Source of the DNA: Selaginella tamariscina
Taxonomy: Eukaryota > Streptophyta > Lycopodiopsida > Selaginellales > Selaginellaceae
Reading direction: 5' to 3'
DNA: 64,000 nt
NCBI GenBank assembly: GCA_003024785.1
Contig: PUQB01000103.1
Span: forward strand, 62,001-126,000
Position numbers and translations under genes: made by a program. This document shows positions 10,700 through 23,284 of the stretch, piece after piece. The notes under the pieces were generated by a model, which made no database searches, was not told the DNA's origin, and saw only the letters and a program-made list of their open reading frames with translations. Every line of letters begins with the position of its first letter. The first letter of the stretch is position 1.

Positions 10700-13600
10700 C
10701 TCAACTCCCAAAAACAAGTCATGTGTTGGTACACCAATGAACGCATGCTTAACTCAAAGGTTTTTTTAGGCCATCCGCCTAGTCACAAAAGGCAAGCCTA
10801 TTTTTAAACTGAGGGATGGTCAGATTTGTGGGGACGTGGATGACATGCTGAAAATAGGTATAGAGTACTTTCAACAACTCTTCACAATGGAGCCATGACT
10901 AGCAGAATGGTTGAGGGGATATGAAGCAATGCTTGCTACTTTGGCTCGTGCGGTCACACTTGAGATGGAGGAGAAGTTGCTAAGGCCATTCACCGAAGAG
11001 GAGTCTTGTGGTAGTCCATGCACTGAACAAGAGAGACAAATCTCCCGGGCTAGCTGGCATTCCCATAGAGTTTTTTGTCCATGCTTGGTTGTGGATAGGA
11101 GTTGCAGTCCTAGCAGAGTGGAACATGGTGAAGGAGACTCATTCGATTTAGGTGTGGAGTGACACATTCACAAATGGGCTTGTAACGCTCATTCCAAAGG
11201 AAGGCAGCAATGATGCATCGGAGGTGAGAGTATGGAGACCGATTTTAATGATGAACACGATATATAAAATTTATGCAAAGACACTAGCCAATCGTCTACA
11301 TCTAGGCTTGTGACACTTAAAACAGGTTCCTCAAAGGAAGGCAGCTGTACGAGAATGTAGCAACCATGATGCTTGCAAGCAAGTGGATGAGCAACCTACC
11401 AGACCCATACTATTTATTGCTATTGGATGGAGAAAAGGTGTAGACTAGAGCTTTCTAGAGTTGGTGATGAGAAGGCCAGGCTTCTCGACGAGGTTTGTGT
11501 GGTGGACAACCAAACTCTATAGACAATTGGCTAGCAAGCTGGCTATCAATAGATGGTTGGGACGGTTGATATGGATTAGTCTGTCAAGGTTGCCTAATGG
11601 CTCCATACCTATTCCTGATGCATGCAAAAGTGCTCCACACATACTTGCATTGTAACCAACTGTGTAGGCCAACAAGGATCCCACTGCCGACTTGTCAAGG
11701 TGCATTGCGGGACTTGGGCCACTAGTTGAGAGGTCAATCCTAGATAGCCTTTTTGCAGACAACATAGGTTTGTTAGCTCTAGGAACGATCGAGAACTTAG
11801 ATCATGTCAAAGCATTGCTAGACATGTTCAACTTTATGATAGGAGGCAAGATCAAATGGCATAAGTCGAGGGGAGTGTGGCTTAGTTACTTGGAGCATCC
11901 AACCTGGGGAGAAGCTTGGGGGTTCATCTGGGTGGAAAGGGGGCAGACCATGTAGTATTAGGATTTTAGCTGGGGGCAGAGTACAACATGTGTCGACACA
12001 GTACATTCATCCTTCAACACCTCCTTAAGCATATGAGTAGTTGGACAATTGCCCACTCTTGCTACCTGCACGTGTGGTAGTTGCAAATGCAGTGTTGCTA
12101 GGTAGCCTATGATTTTACATAGGGTATGGAGTTTGAGTGCAATTGATCTTAAGAAGATTGAACAATTGCTGCGGGATACATTTGGAAAGGTGCGAGCAAG
12201 AAGCAAAAGTATCAAGCCCAAGTACGCTAGGATTCTTGCCTACAATCATGAGAGGACAGAGGTATGGGATTGTTGTTGCTAGGTCTGTCAGCACGAGTGC
12301 TGATGTTCAAAATTTTGGTAAGAGCATTCTTTCCATGTAATCAACCATGGAAGGTGTTCCTTAGGGCAACTTTCCTGTGACTTAGGCTGAGGATAACTGC
12401 GACAGCACCCGCGGTGCAATGGGTGGAGGACCCCAGGTGGATGTTCAATCTACCCCCTTTAAAACCCCTTCAGCATAGGATTTGTATAGTGGGACCGCTA
12501 AAGTATTGGCGCGAACTTTGGCTGGCTCTGGTCAAATCAACATGGCTAGAAAACTCTCCACTTTATCCATGTTCTTGCATGAGCTTGTGCACCTTGTATT
12601 GGGGATGAGAGAATGCCGTTAGGTGTGAAGGTGGTATACATGAGATGGCATGTGGGAGGACTATGAATGGTGGGGCAACTCAAGGACATGGATACTTAAT
12701 CGAGGAGAATGTTGAAATGGCTACGCACATGGGAATTCGCTAGGAGTGTAGGGTGATTAACAAGTAGTGAGGTGAAGCCCATCAACATCTTACTGTCGAC
12801 ACGGGAATATGAAAGACTTTGGAGGGCAATGGCCATAATACGAATGCCGAATGGGGGACTGGTGCCAGAGTGGGGAGAGGGTACAATATGTGGTAGATAT
12901 AGCAAGGAGGGAAGGAGTGAGCTTTCAAGTGAGACAGGATGGCCAACTAAACCCTTAAATAGTATGTTTTCCCCCCTTACTTGACCTAGATGGAGCTCGG
13001 CTTATTTGGGTAATAGATATGGCGAAGAAGCAGCCTAAGATTGACTTGGAGATTGAGCATGGGTAATGGAGGCACATATGATCTTTCAGGACCAACCAAT
13101 TGAAGAGTTGGATCTAGACCCGAAGATGTGGAAGTGGCAAAGTGCGGCAGGAAGGGCTTTGTCGCATATGAACCCAAAATTGGGCGAGAGAAGTTCAGTG
13201 GGCCTAGGGCGCCTTCTAAGCTAGAAGAACACATGTACCGGGTGGGCCTCCCTAGTCGCTTGCACGGACATTTGGACGGGAACTCTAAAAGGGCCCTTGG
13301 TCAAGTGGAATCAAGATGTTTATGTGGATGCTGTGGCAGGATAGCTTAGTGGTGCATGCTAACATTAGGGACTACCGAGCAACTTGTGCATGTGTTGTGG
13401 TCTAGTTGAGAGCGAAAGGCATTGCTTGTGGGATTGCCAATCAGCAAAGGTAGTATGGTATCGCATGATGGCATTGGTGCAATGGCTGGGCCGTGGAGAG
13501 GATGCGATAGTTGGATGGGAGACGGCTTGCTTAGGGGAACACATTGTGTATGTACATGCCTCTCTAGGAGTGTGGAGAGCTTAAAGGGGACTAGAGGCAA

Positions 13601-13850
13601 GACCGGTATTTGATCTCAGAGGAACACATGTGATCATGGAGGAGCCGCATGAACTATGGTTGAATCAATGGTACTTTATGCATGGCTCTACATTATGGAC
13701 AATTTGGCAAACTAGGAATGCGGAAGTGTTCGAAGGTGTGGGTGGGGCTTACAACGAATGCTAGCCTTCCTATGGGTGAAGTTGGTGTCCTTGGTTGTAG
13801 CGTCATATGAAGAAGCGCGGGGTACGTGTGACATAGGAGAATATCGGGTT
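10700..13850 (+). pseudogene. Decayed LINE (non-LTR retrotransposon), reverse transcriptase ORF2
   Basis: Broken plus-strand fragments keep LINE order. First comes a pre-RT segment with EMEEKLLRPFTEEE (about 10960-11005), then LVTLIPKEG and RPILMMNTIYKIYAKTLANRL-like RT sequence (11170-11300). FADNIGLLAL at about 11752, where active enzymes have FADD, is followed by a KSRGVWLSYLEHP/GFIWVERGQT segment typical of plant LINE RT (11860-11950). A zinc-binding zf-RVT-like motif, CMCCG...H.LWDC, lies at about 13390-13440. Many stops and frameshifts and the loss of the second catalytic Asp make it inactive. I could not define target duplications. Confidence 0.8.
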
Positions 13851-13979
13851 ATGAAGAGCAATGGCTACCTACGCTTGGGCACTTGGTGAGAAATCTTGGG
13901 TGTATGTGAGCATCAATATTTGGCACTGGCAACCCATCCTTGGATGTAGCATGGCATAGCCAGCAACATGACAAATAGG

Positions 13980-14182
13980 TGAAGTGGCACGCAAACATGT
14001 GACATGGCAGGGGTGATGTGGTAGGCAGCCAAGTGACATGGCAAGTAGACAAGTGATGTGGCAAGGGTGATGTGGTAGATAGCCAGGTGACATGGCAGAC
14101 ATGTGATGTGGCTGAGGTGATGTGGCATGCTAATAGGTGATGTGGCCGAGGTAACTTGGTAGGTAGACAAGTGATGTGGCAG
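13980..14182 (+). repeat. Minisatellite of GTGATGTGGCA-type units
   Basis: About a dozen imperfect repeats of roughly 11-20 bases built on AAGTGATGTGGCA / GTGACATGGCA / GGTAGGTAG follow the LINE remnant. The minus strand gives three overlapping open frames of Met-Ser-Pro-Cys-His-rich repeats, which are artefacts of the repeat. Confidence 0.8.
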
Positions 14183-14249
14183 GCAAAGTTTTAGATACTT
14201 AGTAGATGTTAGGAGTTAGTTGGAGCAAGGAATAAAGTAGCTTACATTC

Positions 14250-15400
14250 ACAAAAGGAATATTTTGTTGTACTCTACTACACTAGTGAATAAAATACACA
14301 ATGTTCCAACAAAAACAAATCATGCAGAAATGAAAAATAACAACTGGTTAGCTACAAGAGGTTATAAGTCCCACAATAATTTATATGATGCTTGTTGTGA
14401 TGATTTTGCAAAGGTACTTTTGCAAAGCACTTGGTATAAGGATTTTCAAGATGGCAAGTCAATGCAACAAGGATCAACAATCATTAACTTGATGTCTAAG
14501 AGATACAGTACACCAATAAGTAGTTCAAAGATGAAACAAGCAAATGTTTTTTTATGTTAATCAAAAAGCTTTCAAACATGGGTTTTAATAGAAATAAACA
14601 AACCTGTGGTAATGAATGCACAGTGTACAAAAGGAGACAAGCATGCGGAACATCTCAAATCAAATCCAATGACATTCATTATCCAAAATATGTGACTGTG
14701 AATATACTCATTCGCAATTTCAATTTAAAACATAATATTAACTTTGGAGAAACATCAATTGGTGCTTGCGAAGTATATAATTGAAGAGGATATTCATGAA
14801 ACAAAGTGGGAAATTCTTAGAGTTCCAAAACGATCACAAGTTACTTGCATGGCATATTTAACAAAGGAGAGAGATTCATGCAAGCGTGAAATAGGATCGT
14901 TGAATGTTGCACCTTGTGTTATAGGCTTATATTCATTCAACAACATTATTAATAAAGCATGATTATGATTTTGTGAAAACGAGATCACACATTCCTAGAC
15001 ACCTAAAAGATCCATCAATGACATTCTCAAGTACCAATGTGGCCAATTACAACAAGTACCAACATAATTAATAAAGAGATTCTAGAGCTTGATAAAGAAA
15101 ATTATTGCAAAAGATATGAAGGTTCATAACCAGCTTCTACAAGAAACCGTTGAACAGTGAGGCCATCAATTCAACTTTCTAATAAACCCAAAACAAGACG
15201 ATGAGAATATTCGATAAAGGAAAAGTCCTACTACAACAGTCTGAACTGGTGTACGAATTAACTGTAAATGTTGTTCATGTTTTGTACATTAACAAGGGTA
15301 AAGGTGAGAAAGTCTGTATTAAATCTAATACAAGAGTATATGTGGTACAAATTAATCAGTTCTTATAAGACTTCGAGAAACACAACAAAATCCTTATTTT
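14250..15400 (+). other. Unassigned decayed A-rich coding fragments
   Basis: Plus-strand stretches 14264-14560, 14554-14784 and 14744-14962 overlap in different frames, as expected if one old coding region was broken by frameshifts. Composition (Asn, Lys, Tyr, Cys) resembles the fragments at 1-1420. I recognise no domain. Confidence 0.3.
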
Positions 15401-15680
15401 TGTTTTTATCAACATTATAGGGGTAGTCAAAGTTTTAAACACATGAGTTCCAAAAAAAAGATGTCAATATTATTAAATAAATTTTAAATAATTAATATAT
15501 TGAAAATAAATTTTAAATAATTAACTACATATTGATTTTTTAACAAAAAAAACTTTTAAATTTTATTCTGGTTTATTTATTTAAGTTTAAAATTCAATTG
15601 TTATTTTTTTTCCTTTAATTTTTGCAAAAGAATCCGTTTTTGTAATGAATATTCTAGTTTTTCATTGTATTCAGAGGGAA
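15400..15680. other. AT-rich spacer
   Basis: Very AT-rich with a short direct repeat (AATAAATTTTAAATAATTAA at about 15476 and again at about 15507). No gene seen. Confidence 0.6.
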
Positions 15681-15689
15681 TATGCTGGC

Positions 15690-16426
15690 CGGGGTGACGC
15701 CATCGTTACCTCCGTGGCTAATCCTTGGCTCATTGTTTTCACTTCAGATGCCATTACATAAACACCTTGCAATCTAAGAAAGAATAATATATGTCAAAAT
15801 TGGTATGGCCGAAATGAGAGAATGAATAGCTTTGTTCCTTCCCTGAAAGAGAGGAGATACACGAACACAAGGAGCGGAAAAAACAGATTCATTGCTTGCG
15901 ACTTCAGCGATGTCCTTATATTCCTTGATGAGCACGATCAGCTCCCAGAAATCTCTATAATTGCTTTTGTTATAGTAAGTTATAAGTAGCATCTTCTCAT
16001 ACACACATGCATGCATGAGATGTACACATACACATAACTTGCAGGACATGGTTGCTGCTGGCAATGGCAGAGATCGTATCCAACAGAGAGGCTATGCAAA
16101 AGGCTCAAGAAGAGATTGATAATGTGGTAGGCAGGACGCGTAGTCGTCAATATATTCAGGCTGTGGCGAAGGAAACTTTGCGTATGCATCCAGCTATACC
16201 TCTTGGTGTTGCTCATTACAATCCGAATGAACTGAAGTTGGCGGGGTATAGAATCCCTGCAGGGTGTAAGGTGTTGGTAAATATATGGGCAATAAGACGG
16301 GACGAAGCTTACTGGTGTGAACCACGTGTTTCGCCCCGAACTTTTCTTGGTACATTGAATATGAATGTGTTTGGGCAGCATTTCCCCTTGCTCCCAAAGC
16401 ACTACAATGAAATTTCAAGTATATGA
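15690..16426 (+). pseudogene. Cytochrome P450 (A-type, 71 clan) pseudogene
   Basis: Fragments in P450 order are present. An N-terminal proline-hinge piece (PPWLILGSLFSLQ..LHKHLA) lies near 15705-15770. A piece with DFSDVLIFLDEHDQLPE lies near 15900-15950. The oxygen-binding I helix (DMVAAG) at about 16045 runs straight into AMAEIVSNREAMQKAQEEID, with the TDT...W part missing and a frame change. The K-helix ExxR motif (KETLR, about 16171-16185) and the region up to RRDEAYW follow. The segment before YIQAVAKETLR is shortened, and the haem-binding FxxGxRxCxG end is absent. It is therefore non-functional. The subfamily is not resolved. Confidence 0.8.
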
Positions 16427-16485
16427 GAAACGCACACACACAGTTAAGGTAAAGCTCACGTGTACTCTTTGCTGGCTAGCAAGCC

Positions 16486-18677
16486 TCAGGACGATCTGGA
16501 GCTCTTTCTTTCACCAAGGAAGATCCTTCTGAATATAGAAGCCCTTGGTTTATGTTCCATATCCATGAAAACCTCTGTATCGTTTGCATATCGTCTTCCC
16601 CATGGCTTCAGTCTCTTATACAAACTACCTATTAGCTTTCCTTGGCATCCAACTGCACCATAAGAGAGTACAATTTTCATGTGTATACGCACAATTCATA
16701 TTAATTACCTGAGAGTTTTTCTATCTCCACGCCTTGAGTCGCCGTTGAAGGTTCACCCACTTCTGTTACGTTCTTACCTTTTGAATTTCTTTCTATATTC
16801 CAATCGTCCAGACTTTCACGAGCTTTTCCTACAAGAGCTGTGTCGAAAAGACGAATTCTATACTTGATATATATGAACATTGGTATATAAATGACCTGTG
16901 GTAGGGATTGGTGAATCAAGAACATCTCCCAGATGCAAAGCTTCTATTAAACCAGGTTTAACAAGATAACCATCCAATGCAGGGGCGACAGTAACTGTGG
17001 TATTATTTGCTAGAGACCCAACACCTGCTGCTGCCTGAATAATCTTCGAAGGAGGCTCGAGAATAGAGATAGCAACATGAAGTAAACCTCTACTCACATC
17101 TCGTAATCTTAACCACATGTCGTGCCTATCACCACCTCTCAAATGCATCAAGTCTAGTTCATACCATCCCTTAAACAAACAAATATAGGATTAGAAACAA
17201 CTTATATATCATAATTAACGAGACTTACAAGTTCATCGTCCTTCCCAAACTTATCTCGGTCACGTACACGAAAATGTATCTTCGTTGGTAAGCTCCAGCT
17301 TATGACCCTCATTCGAAAGAGTTCATGCCATAAGGGGTTAAGTGTCTGCTTCTTTACAGAAGTTGTGAACTTTAGTTTCCCCATTTTGATCTTCACATAT
17401 GGATCAGAGAATCCTACGCATGGATAACGTACATAATATGAACATTCACAACCATTTTCTGCATAGAAGTACCTGATCTATCTTTAGGTATTAAGTCCCT
17501 TCCCTCGAGAATCTCTAGTATAGCAAAACCAGCTTCATGGAGACTAGCTGCATCACATGTTCTTGTAGGTAACTTTGAATAAACAATATGTATGTACTAT
17601 ACATAACTACCTGGCAAGAGTCTCACACCATCTTTGTCGATGTCAAGATCATACTCCGCTCCAAATAGTCTAATCATGTCAAGAACTAGAGGGTAAGGCT
17701 CCACCATGCAAGTCTCAATTGCTGCCTGTACAGCTTTAGTCTGTAGATGACCAAGGTCTCTTATAATCTAAATATAACACGCACGCACGCACGCACGCAC
17801 GCACGTAGGGAACGTACCACCCATGTAGCAATCAAGGGTAAATCCGTAACATCAACACTACTTGAAGATAGAGGTCTCACACTCAAACCCAGCAAGGGAG
17901 CAGTCACAAATGCGATGGAGAGCTGACCAACATAAGGATAATAAGCCACAAACTTAAACCCAAGCTTAAGCTTCCCTTCAATCCTCAAGTTATTCCCATA
18001 TAGCTTCCCAGCAAACCCAAACCCAACTGAAACCTTCTTCAAACACGCCATTAACTCTAGCCGCATATCCTCATCAGCAACATATGAAATATCCATCTCT
18101 ATAACTGCATGCTCACCTGCACTAGAGTTTCTATACACCTTAATGGAGTGCACAACTGGGGGACTGTTTCCTAAACGCAGTCTATCAACAAGTATCTTGC
18201 TAACCGCACGAGGTTTGTAGTAATTCAAGTTCACATCGAGGAGGTATATAATGTTCCTTGCTAAGTAGCGTTCGAGGAACGTCGGCCAGCCTTCCTGAAG
18301 TAAGATATTGAACCATGTCACACTCTCACTATCAGAGACCTGTACACATTCATGCAAATGAATGACATACACACATACATGTATACATATACATGTACCT
18401 GTACTGCTCGCAGCTTCTCATGGTCTAACTGGAACTTGAGCTGTGTTTTGAGACGAGACTTCTGGACAGTGTCGATGGTGTGTATGTAGAGTACCGAGAT
18501 GAGAAGGGAGAGTGGGAAGTTCAAGTTGAAGTATCCCACAAGCCAGACTGCAGATAGGGTTAGTAGCATGTGGATGAATAGAGGCCATTCTAGCATCTTG
18601 TCTGTGAATATCCATATGGGCTTAGCCAAAGTTCTGAAGAAGAGGCGTGAAACTCCACAACAGAGCTGGCAGAACAT
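16486..18677 (-). CDS. SMP- and C2-domain membrane protein (plant NTMC2 / E-Syt-like)
   Basis: Eight exons (18399-18677, 17818-18339, 17611-17767, 17473-17547, 17229-17413, 16896-17169, 16709-16858, 16486-16652) add up to exactly 603 codons with no break. Residues about 28-70 are hydrophobic and should form a hairpin or membrane anchor. Residues about 94-310 match the SMP lipid-transfer fold of plant synaptotagmins and tricalbins, starting with ESVTWFNILLQEGWPTF. A C2 domain follows (LEILEGRDLIPKDRSG, FSDPYVKI, LNPLWHE, VRDRDKFGKDDEL) and keeps the Asp residues expected for Ca2+ binding. The C-terminal part is basic and of unknown role. Such proteins tether the ER to other membranes and move lipids. 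The exact NTMC2 type is not resolved. Confidence 0.87.
17768..17790. repeat. (GCAC)n microsatellite filling a very short intron
   Basis: About six GCAC units lie within the 50-base intron 17768-17817 of the SMP-C2 gene. On the coding strand this gives (GTGC)n right after the donor region. Confidence 0.75.
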
Positions 18678-19047
18678 CTCCCTCGTTATCTTGTGCTAGC
18701 CATGAGGAGATCAAACATTACATATGTTTAAGCATATACCTACATAAATTGCATAAGAAAAAAAATGCGCATCTAACATGTAAAAATTATATTGAAATAA
18801 TGATACCAATATGGGGGTGAATGTTATTGAAATGGGGAAAGCTTGGTTGCTATGTTCCTGTTCATGTGAAATGTTTCATTTCTCGTGTTTGCCCTAAAAG
18901 AAACTGTAACCTTACCCTAACGGAATTCAGCAGAAGGATGAGAATATACCGATAGAATTTTGACGGCCCGAATTTGACGGGCAGCCGTCAATACCCTACT
19001 CAGGAGCCCTATTTTCGTCTAGTGAGGGCCGGAGGAGCGATTGCGCC
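18678..19047. promoter_or_regulatory. 370-bp divergent promoter, SMP-C2 / MPP-alpha
   Basis: The two start codons point away from each other across 370 bases. The SMP side is AT-rich; the MPP side (18940-19047) is CG-rich with several CG dinucleotides. No clear TATA box is seen on the MPP side, as is common for housekeeping genes. Shared regulation is possible but not shown. Confidence 0.6.
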
Positions 19048-22000
19048 ATGGTTGTCAGAGCTACTGTGCGGCGCCTGCGTTATAGCGAGGTACAGTCCTT
19101 GATGATCTTATACATTGCATTGAATCTGTGAATCGAGATAGATTTCAGAGAAATGTTCATCTGGATCGTATGTGGCCGTAATGTTCTTATCCTTGCATCA
19201 CATTGAATCGAAAGTGTTCGTCTTTTTACTCAGAAATGCACACAATCGCATTTTACGTTCGTCTTTTTCGCTTCCGCAGCTTCGAATTCGTGTTTTTGTT
19301 CAGCATTTGAATTTTTGCATGGCATTCTAGATCACATTCTCTTTTTACCCTTTTCGGTTTTTAGTGTAATTTAATCCCCATCACACACACACATATACAT
19401 ACACACTTAACTTTTTTGCATTTATTTGCAGGTTCAGAAGCGTGGGTTTCGTTCCTCGCCGGCATACGGCCAGGCAGTGCCAGCATTACGGAAACCACCA
19501 TCTAAAGGATGGCTGTCGTGGCTTTTTCGTGAGCCCCTCCCGACACTTCCGGCTCTGTACGATCCTTTGCCCAATGTAAAACTGCCACCTCCGCTGGATG
19601 AACAACATTTGGAGCCGTCGGGGACACAGCTTTCCTCGCTGAATAATGGCGTGAGAATTGCCTCGGAGCAATTACCGGTAAGTGATATTATGTGTATACA
19701 TATGCATATGGTTGATGTATGATTCATTTTGTGAAGGGTGTATAATAATACAATTTGGTCTTTTGGCGTAGGGACCGACTTCTACCGTTGGAATATATGT
19801 GGACTCCGGTAGCATTCATGAAGACTCATCCAACACGGGAGCGACCCACCTGCTGGAGCGAATGGCATTCAAGAGTACAAAGAACCGGTCGCATTTCCGG
19901 CTCGTACGTGAGGTGGAAGCATTTGGAGGGAATATCTCGGCATCTGCGACCAGGAACAAATGGCATACACTGGGGATACCATCAAAACACACATGCCCCA
20001 AATGGTGGAGCTAATCGTTGACAGTGTTCGTAATCCGGGATTTAACGACTGGGAGGTGCACGAGCAAGTAATCTCGATATCTACTTATAAGCCTTCTGTA
20101 CTTTCATTAAAAACATCTACCTATAGTCAGTAAGAAAATAACTACAATCGCACGTATCATTGCATATAGTATATGTTTATGCTGTGCTAATATCTTTTTC
20201 ACTGATTTCTGTATATATCTTGTATGTTTGACTTTGTTTTCTGTTTTGTAGGTAATGAAGATAAAACAGGAACTCAAGGAGATGTCAAACAACCCACAGA
20301 GCCTATTACTCGAAGCGCTTCATTCGGCCGGTTTCATTGGTCCCATTGCACAGCCGTTGATAGCCTCTGAATCCGCCGTTTCTAAGCTGGACGGTGCAAT
20401 TCTTGCTGACTTCGTCAAGGTACGTTAGTTTGCTTTAACTTCATAGTAATGAAATGATGCATCATTCAGTATAATTTAGTTTCTTAAAAAGATTTTTAAC
20501 TACTACCAGAACAACTACGTGCCATCTCGGATTGTGTTGGCTGCCTCTGGAGTTGATCACGAGGAACTAATGGCTGTTGCTGAACCTTTGCTTGGGACTG
20601 GTCGGCCGATGCACCTCCTGGCGCTGCACCTTCGAAGTATGTTGGAGGGGATTGGCGTGGCACTGCTGATTCACCTGTAATCTCTCTCTCTCTCTCTCTA
20701 TCTGTGTGTGTGTTTTATATCGATGTATGCCAAGACATAAACAAAACACACGTAAAGTATATGCACGTCTTTGAAGGATATCTTAATTGGGGAATCCATA
20801 TGTGATATATGTATATATGTACGTGTTTATTTGTGAATGTTTTAATTTATTGTAGACAACGCACATCGCGCTTGCTTTTGAAGTTCCTGGAGGCTGGCGA
20901 AACGAGAAAGATTCTTTTGCTGTTACTGTTCTGCAAGTAAGTCGTTTGGTGCTTGTCACACACATACTTAATAATATTAACATATGATTTTTGGTGTCTT
21001 TGTAGACTCTTCTCGGAGGGGGTGGGTCATTTCTTCAGGTGGTCCTGGAAAGGGCATGTATTCCCGTCTATGTAAGCACAACACACACATTCTCTACTAC
21101 TTTTAAAGCATATATTAGAATAAATAATATTTTCGATGCTGCTTACGTCTTTGATGATTTCAGACTCACGCATATTGAACCACTATGATAAGGTGCAGTC
21201 ATTTACTGCGTTTAACAGCATATACAACACAGGACTGTTTGGAATACATGCGACTTCAGTACGTAGTTAATTTCTTATTCTTGTAAAACCCCATCATATA
21301 CTTACGTACTTATATATTCGAGATAAACAATTAGCTTATGACATTATTTTCATCACAGAGCTCGGATTTTGTAGAAAACCTGGTGGATCTTGCAACTCAT
21401 GAATTAACTACTGTTGCTGCATCTGGGAAGGTAAATGGCTCTGAGCATGCACAATTTATATATGTAATTTTGTCTAGACATTTAAACATAATATTTACGT
21501 ATACACAGTCACACACACATATAGATGTGTATAATTAATATATATTCGAGGAGAAAAGCTTGATAAATAATTTTTCCAGTAACCGAGGAAGAGCTGGAGC
21601 GAGCAAAGAATGCAACTATCTCTGCAGTTTTGATGAACCTTGAGTCACGGGTATGCTTGTTATTGCTCGTGTAGTAGATGGGTGTGTATATAATGTGTGC
21701 ATATATGCTACTTTATATGTGCAGGTAGTGGTGACGGAGGACATTGGAAGGCAGATTTTGACATATGGGAAGAGAAAACCCATTCAGGAGTTTATCAGTG
21801 CTGTGGAATCCTTAACACTAAAAGACATCACCTCTGTCGCCAGCAAATTAATCGCTACTCCACTCACAATGGCCTCTTGGGGAGACGGTAAGCTACTATA
21901 TGTCTGGTGTGTGTATTCGTTATCACTCATAAATTCATACTAGACTTAATATACTAAACGCTAACAAATTTGGTTTGTCACTCATGAACGTTATACTTAA

Positions 22001-22454
22001 AACATCAACATTATACAAACGTCTGGATAATGTGAACCCAATATAAAAAGAATAACGAGTGTTTATGTGAAGCGCTAGTTATTATATCAAATATGTGTTC
22101 TTGTCTTCACTGTACTTCTAGTTTAAATATGGAAGAATGTAGGGTGGGTGGAGAAGTTAGTAAAAGAATAATTTAGAATAAACATACATAGTCTCATCTC
22201 TCTCTCTCACACGCACGCACGCACGCACAAACATTCTATGTCTAATAATATGAAGGCAAGTTATATATTTCAATGCATCTTAGAAAAATGAAGTGTACAT
22301 GTAGAGAGAGAGAAGCAAATCTTACTTAACAATACAAATACATTTATATTGTTATGTATATAGAATGTTATGTAATATGATACCACTAAGTTTTGTTGGT
22401 TGTACAGTTGTCCACGTGCCAAGGTATGACCAAGTTGCAAGCAGGTTCAAATGA
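19048..22454 (+). CDS. Mitochondrial processing peptidase alpha subunit (M16 family), with four frame breaks
   Basis: Twelve exons: 19048-19089, 19432-19677, 19772-20067, 20252-20419, 20510-20676, 20856-20936, 21006-21071, 21164-21258, 21359-21430, 21580-21650, 21725-21887, 22408-22454. The product cuts presequences from imported mitochondrial proteins and in plants is also a core subunit of the bc1 complex. Visible M16 features are GIYVDSGSIHED, GATHLLERMAFKST, EVEAFGGNISASA and the glycine-rich GGGGSF loop typical of alpha; as expected for alpha there is no zinc-binding HxxEH. The Arg-rich N terminus suits a mitochondrial presequence. Frame is lost by one missing base at each of about 19953, 20604, 21031 and 21579. 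Restoring these four bases would give 506 codons including the stop, the normal family length. Assembly error looks more likely than a pseudogene. Confidence 0.9.
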
Positions 22455-23284
22455 GGGCGATGGGTTGTGTTTTGAACAAGGGCAGTCACATTTTTGTGTT
22501 AAATGCAAATAAGAGGAGCCATCCCCATCAAACAAAAAAGGACATGAGCAAATAATATTTTGATATTTGATGGCCCTGCTATATTGCATTCTGGCTGCTC
22601 TTTATGTAATCTGAACTTTGTGTGGATTCACTGTTTACACACACACGTACGTACGTGAATATGTATGTTTTGATGTTATTAAGATTTGATCTGGTGCTGA
22701 CATCACCGTTGTCATAAGATGCCACATAAGCAAAATATTCACGATATTTTGCTTATATTTAATCTTCTTTATATATATAATTCATTTAAATTTAATTGTC
22801 CAATTAAAATATTGAATTAAACTAGATTTATTTATTCAAAGTGCACGTGTTTATAAAGCAAAAGCATTTTTACTCAAATGAGCATCTATGGAGGTTCCCC
22901 AAGAATATCCTGTGGTTTTACACAAGTATATGTATAGCCTTTATAATGTACTGTTTTAATAACGTTATGTGCATGTGTATGTGTTATAAATTTCCTCGTT
23001 TTGTGAAATCTCATCCGGTATTCATTTGAACAAAGAATTTCTCCAGGGATTATATTTGTATATAATTGGTTCTATATAGACTTTATATATACTGTTTATA
23101 CATAAAAGTTTAGAACGGTTCCTACACTTAACAAATGAAAAAACAATGTATAGTAAGAAAGAAGATTCTTATATACCACCTACGGTCGAGATTATGCTAC
23201 AAAGTGTATCTCAACCGGCGACTGAAAGATCACATATAATACAAAACACTAATGACCTCTTCAGAACGAGATCTCCAAAGAAGC
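22455..23284. other. 3' spacer between MPP-alpha and the USP gene
   Basis: It holds the convergent 3' ends of the two genes, AT-rich with short CA and ACGT runs (about 22640-22655). No further gene is seen; short open frames here are chance. Confidence 0.6.

Noticed and set aside
13849-14170. Met-Ser-His-Cys-rich minus-strand frames
   Set aside because: Translations of a minisatellite in three frames; artefact.
22841-23029. Small protein gene between MPP-alpha and USP
   Set aside because: AT-rich chance frame in the shared 3' region.
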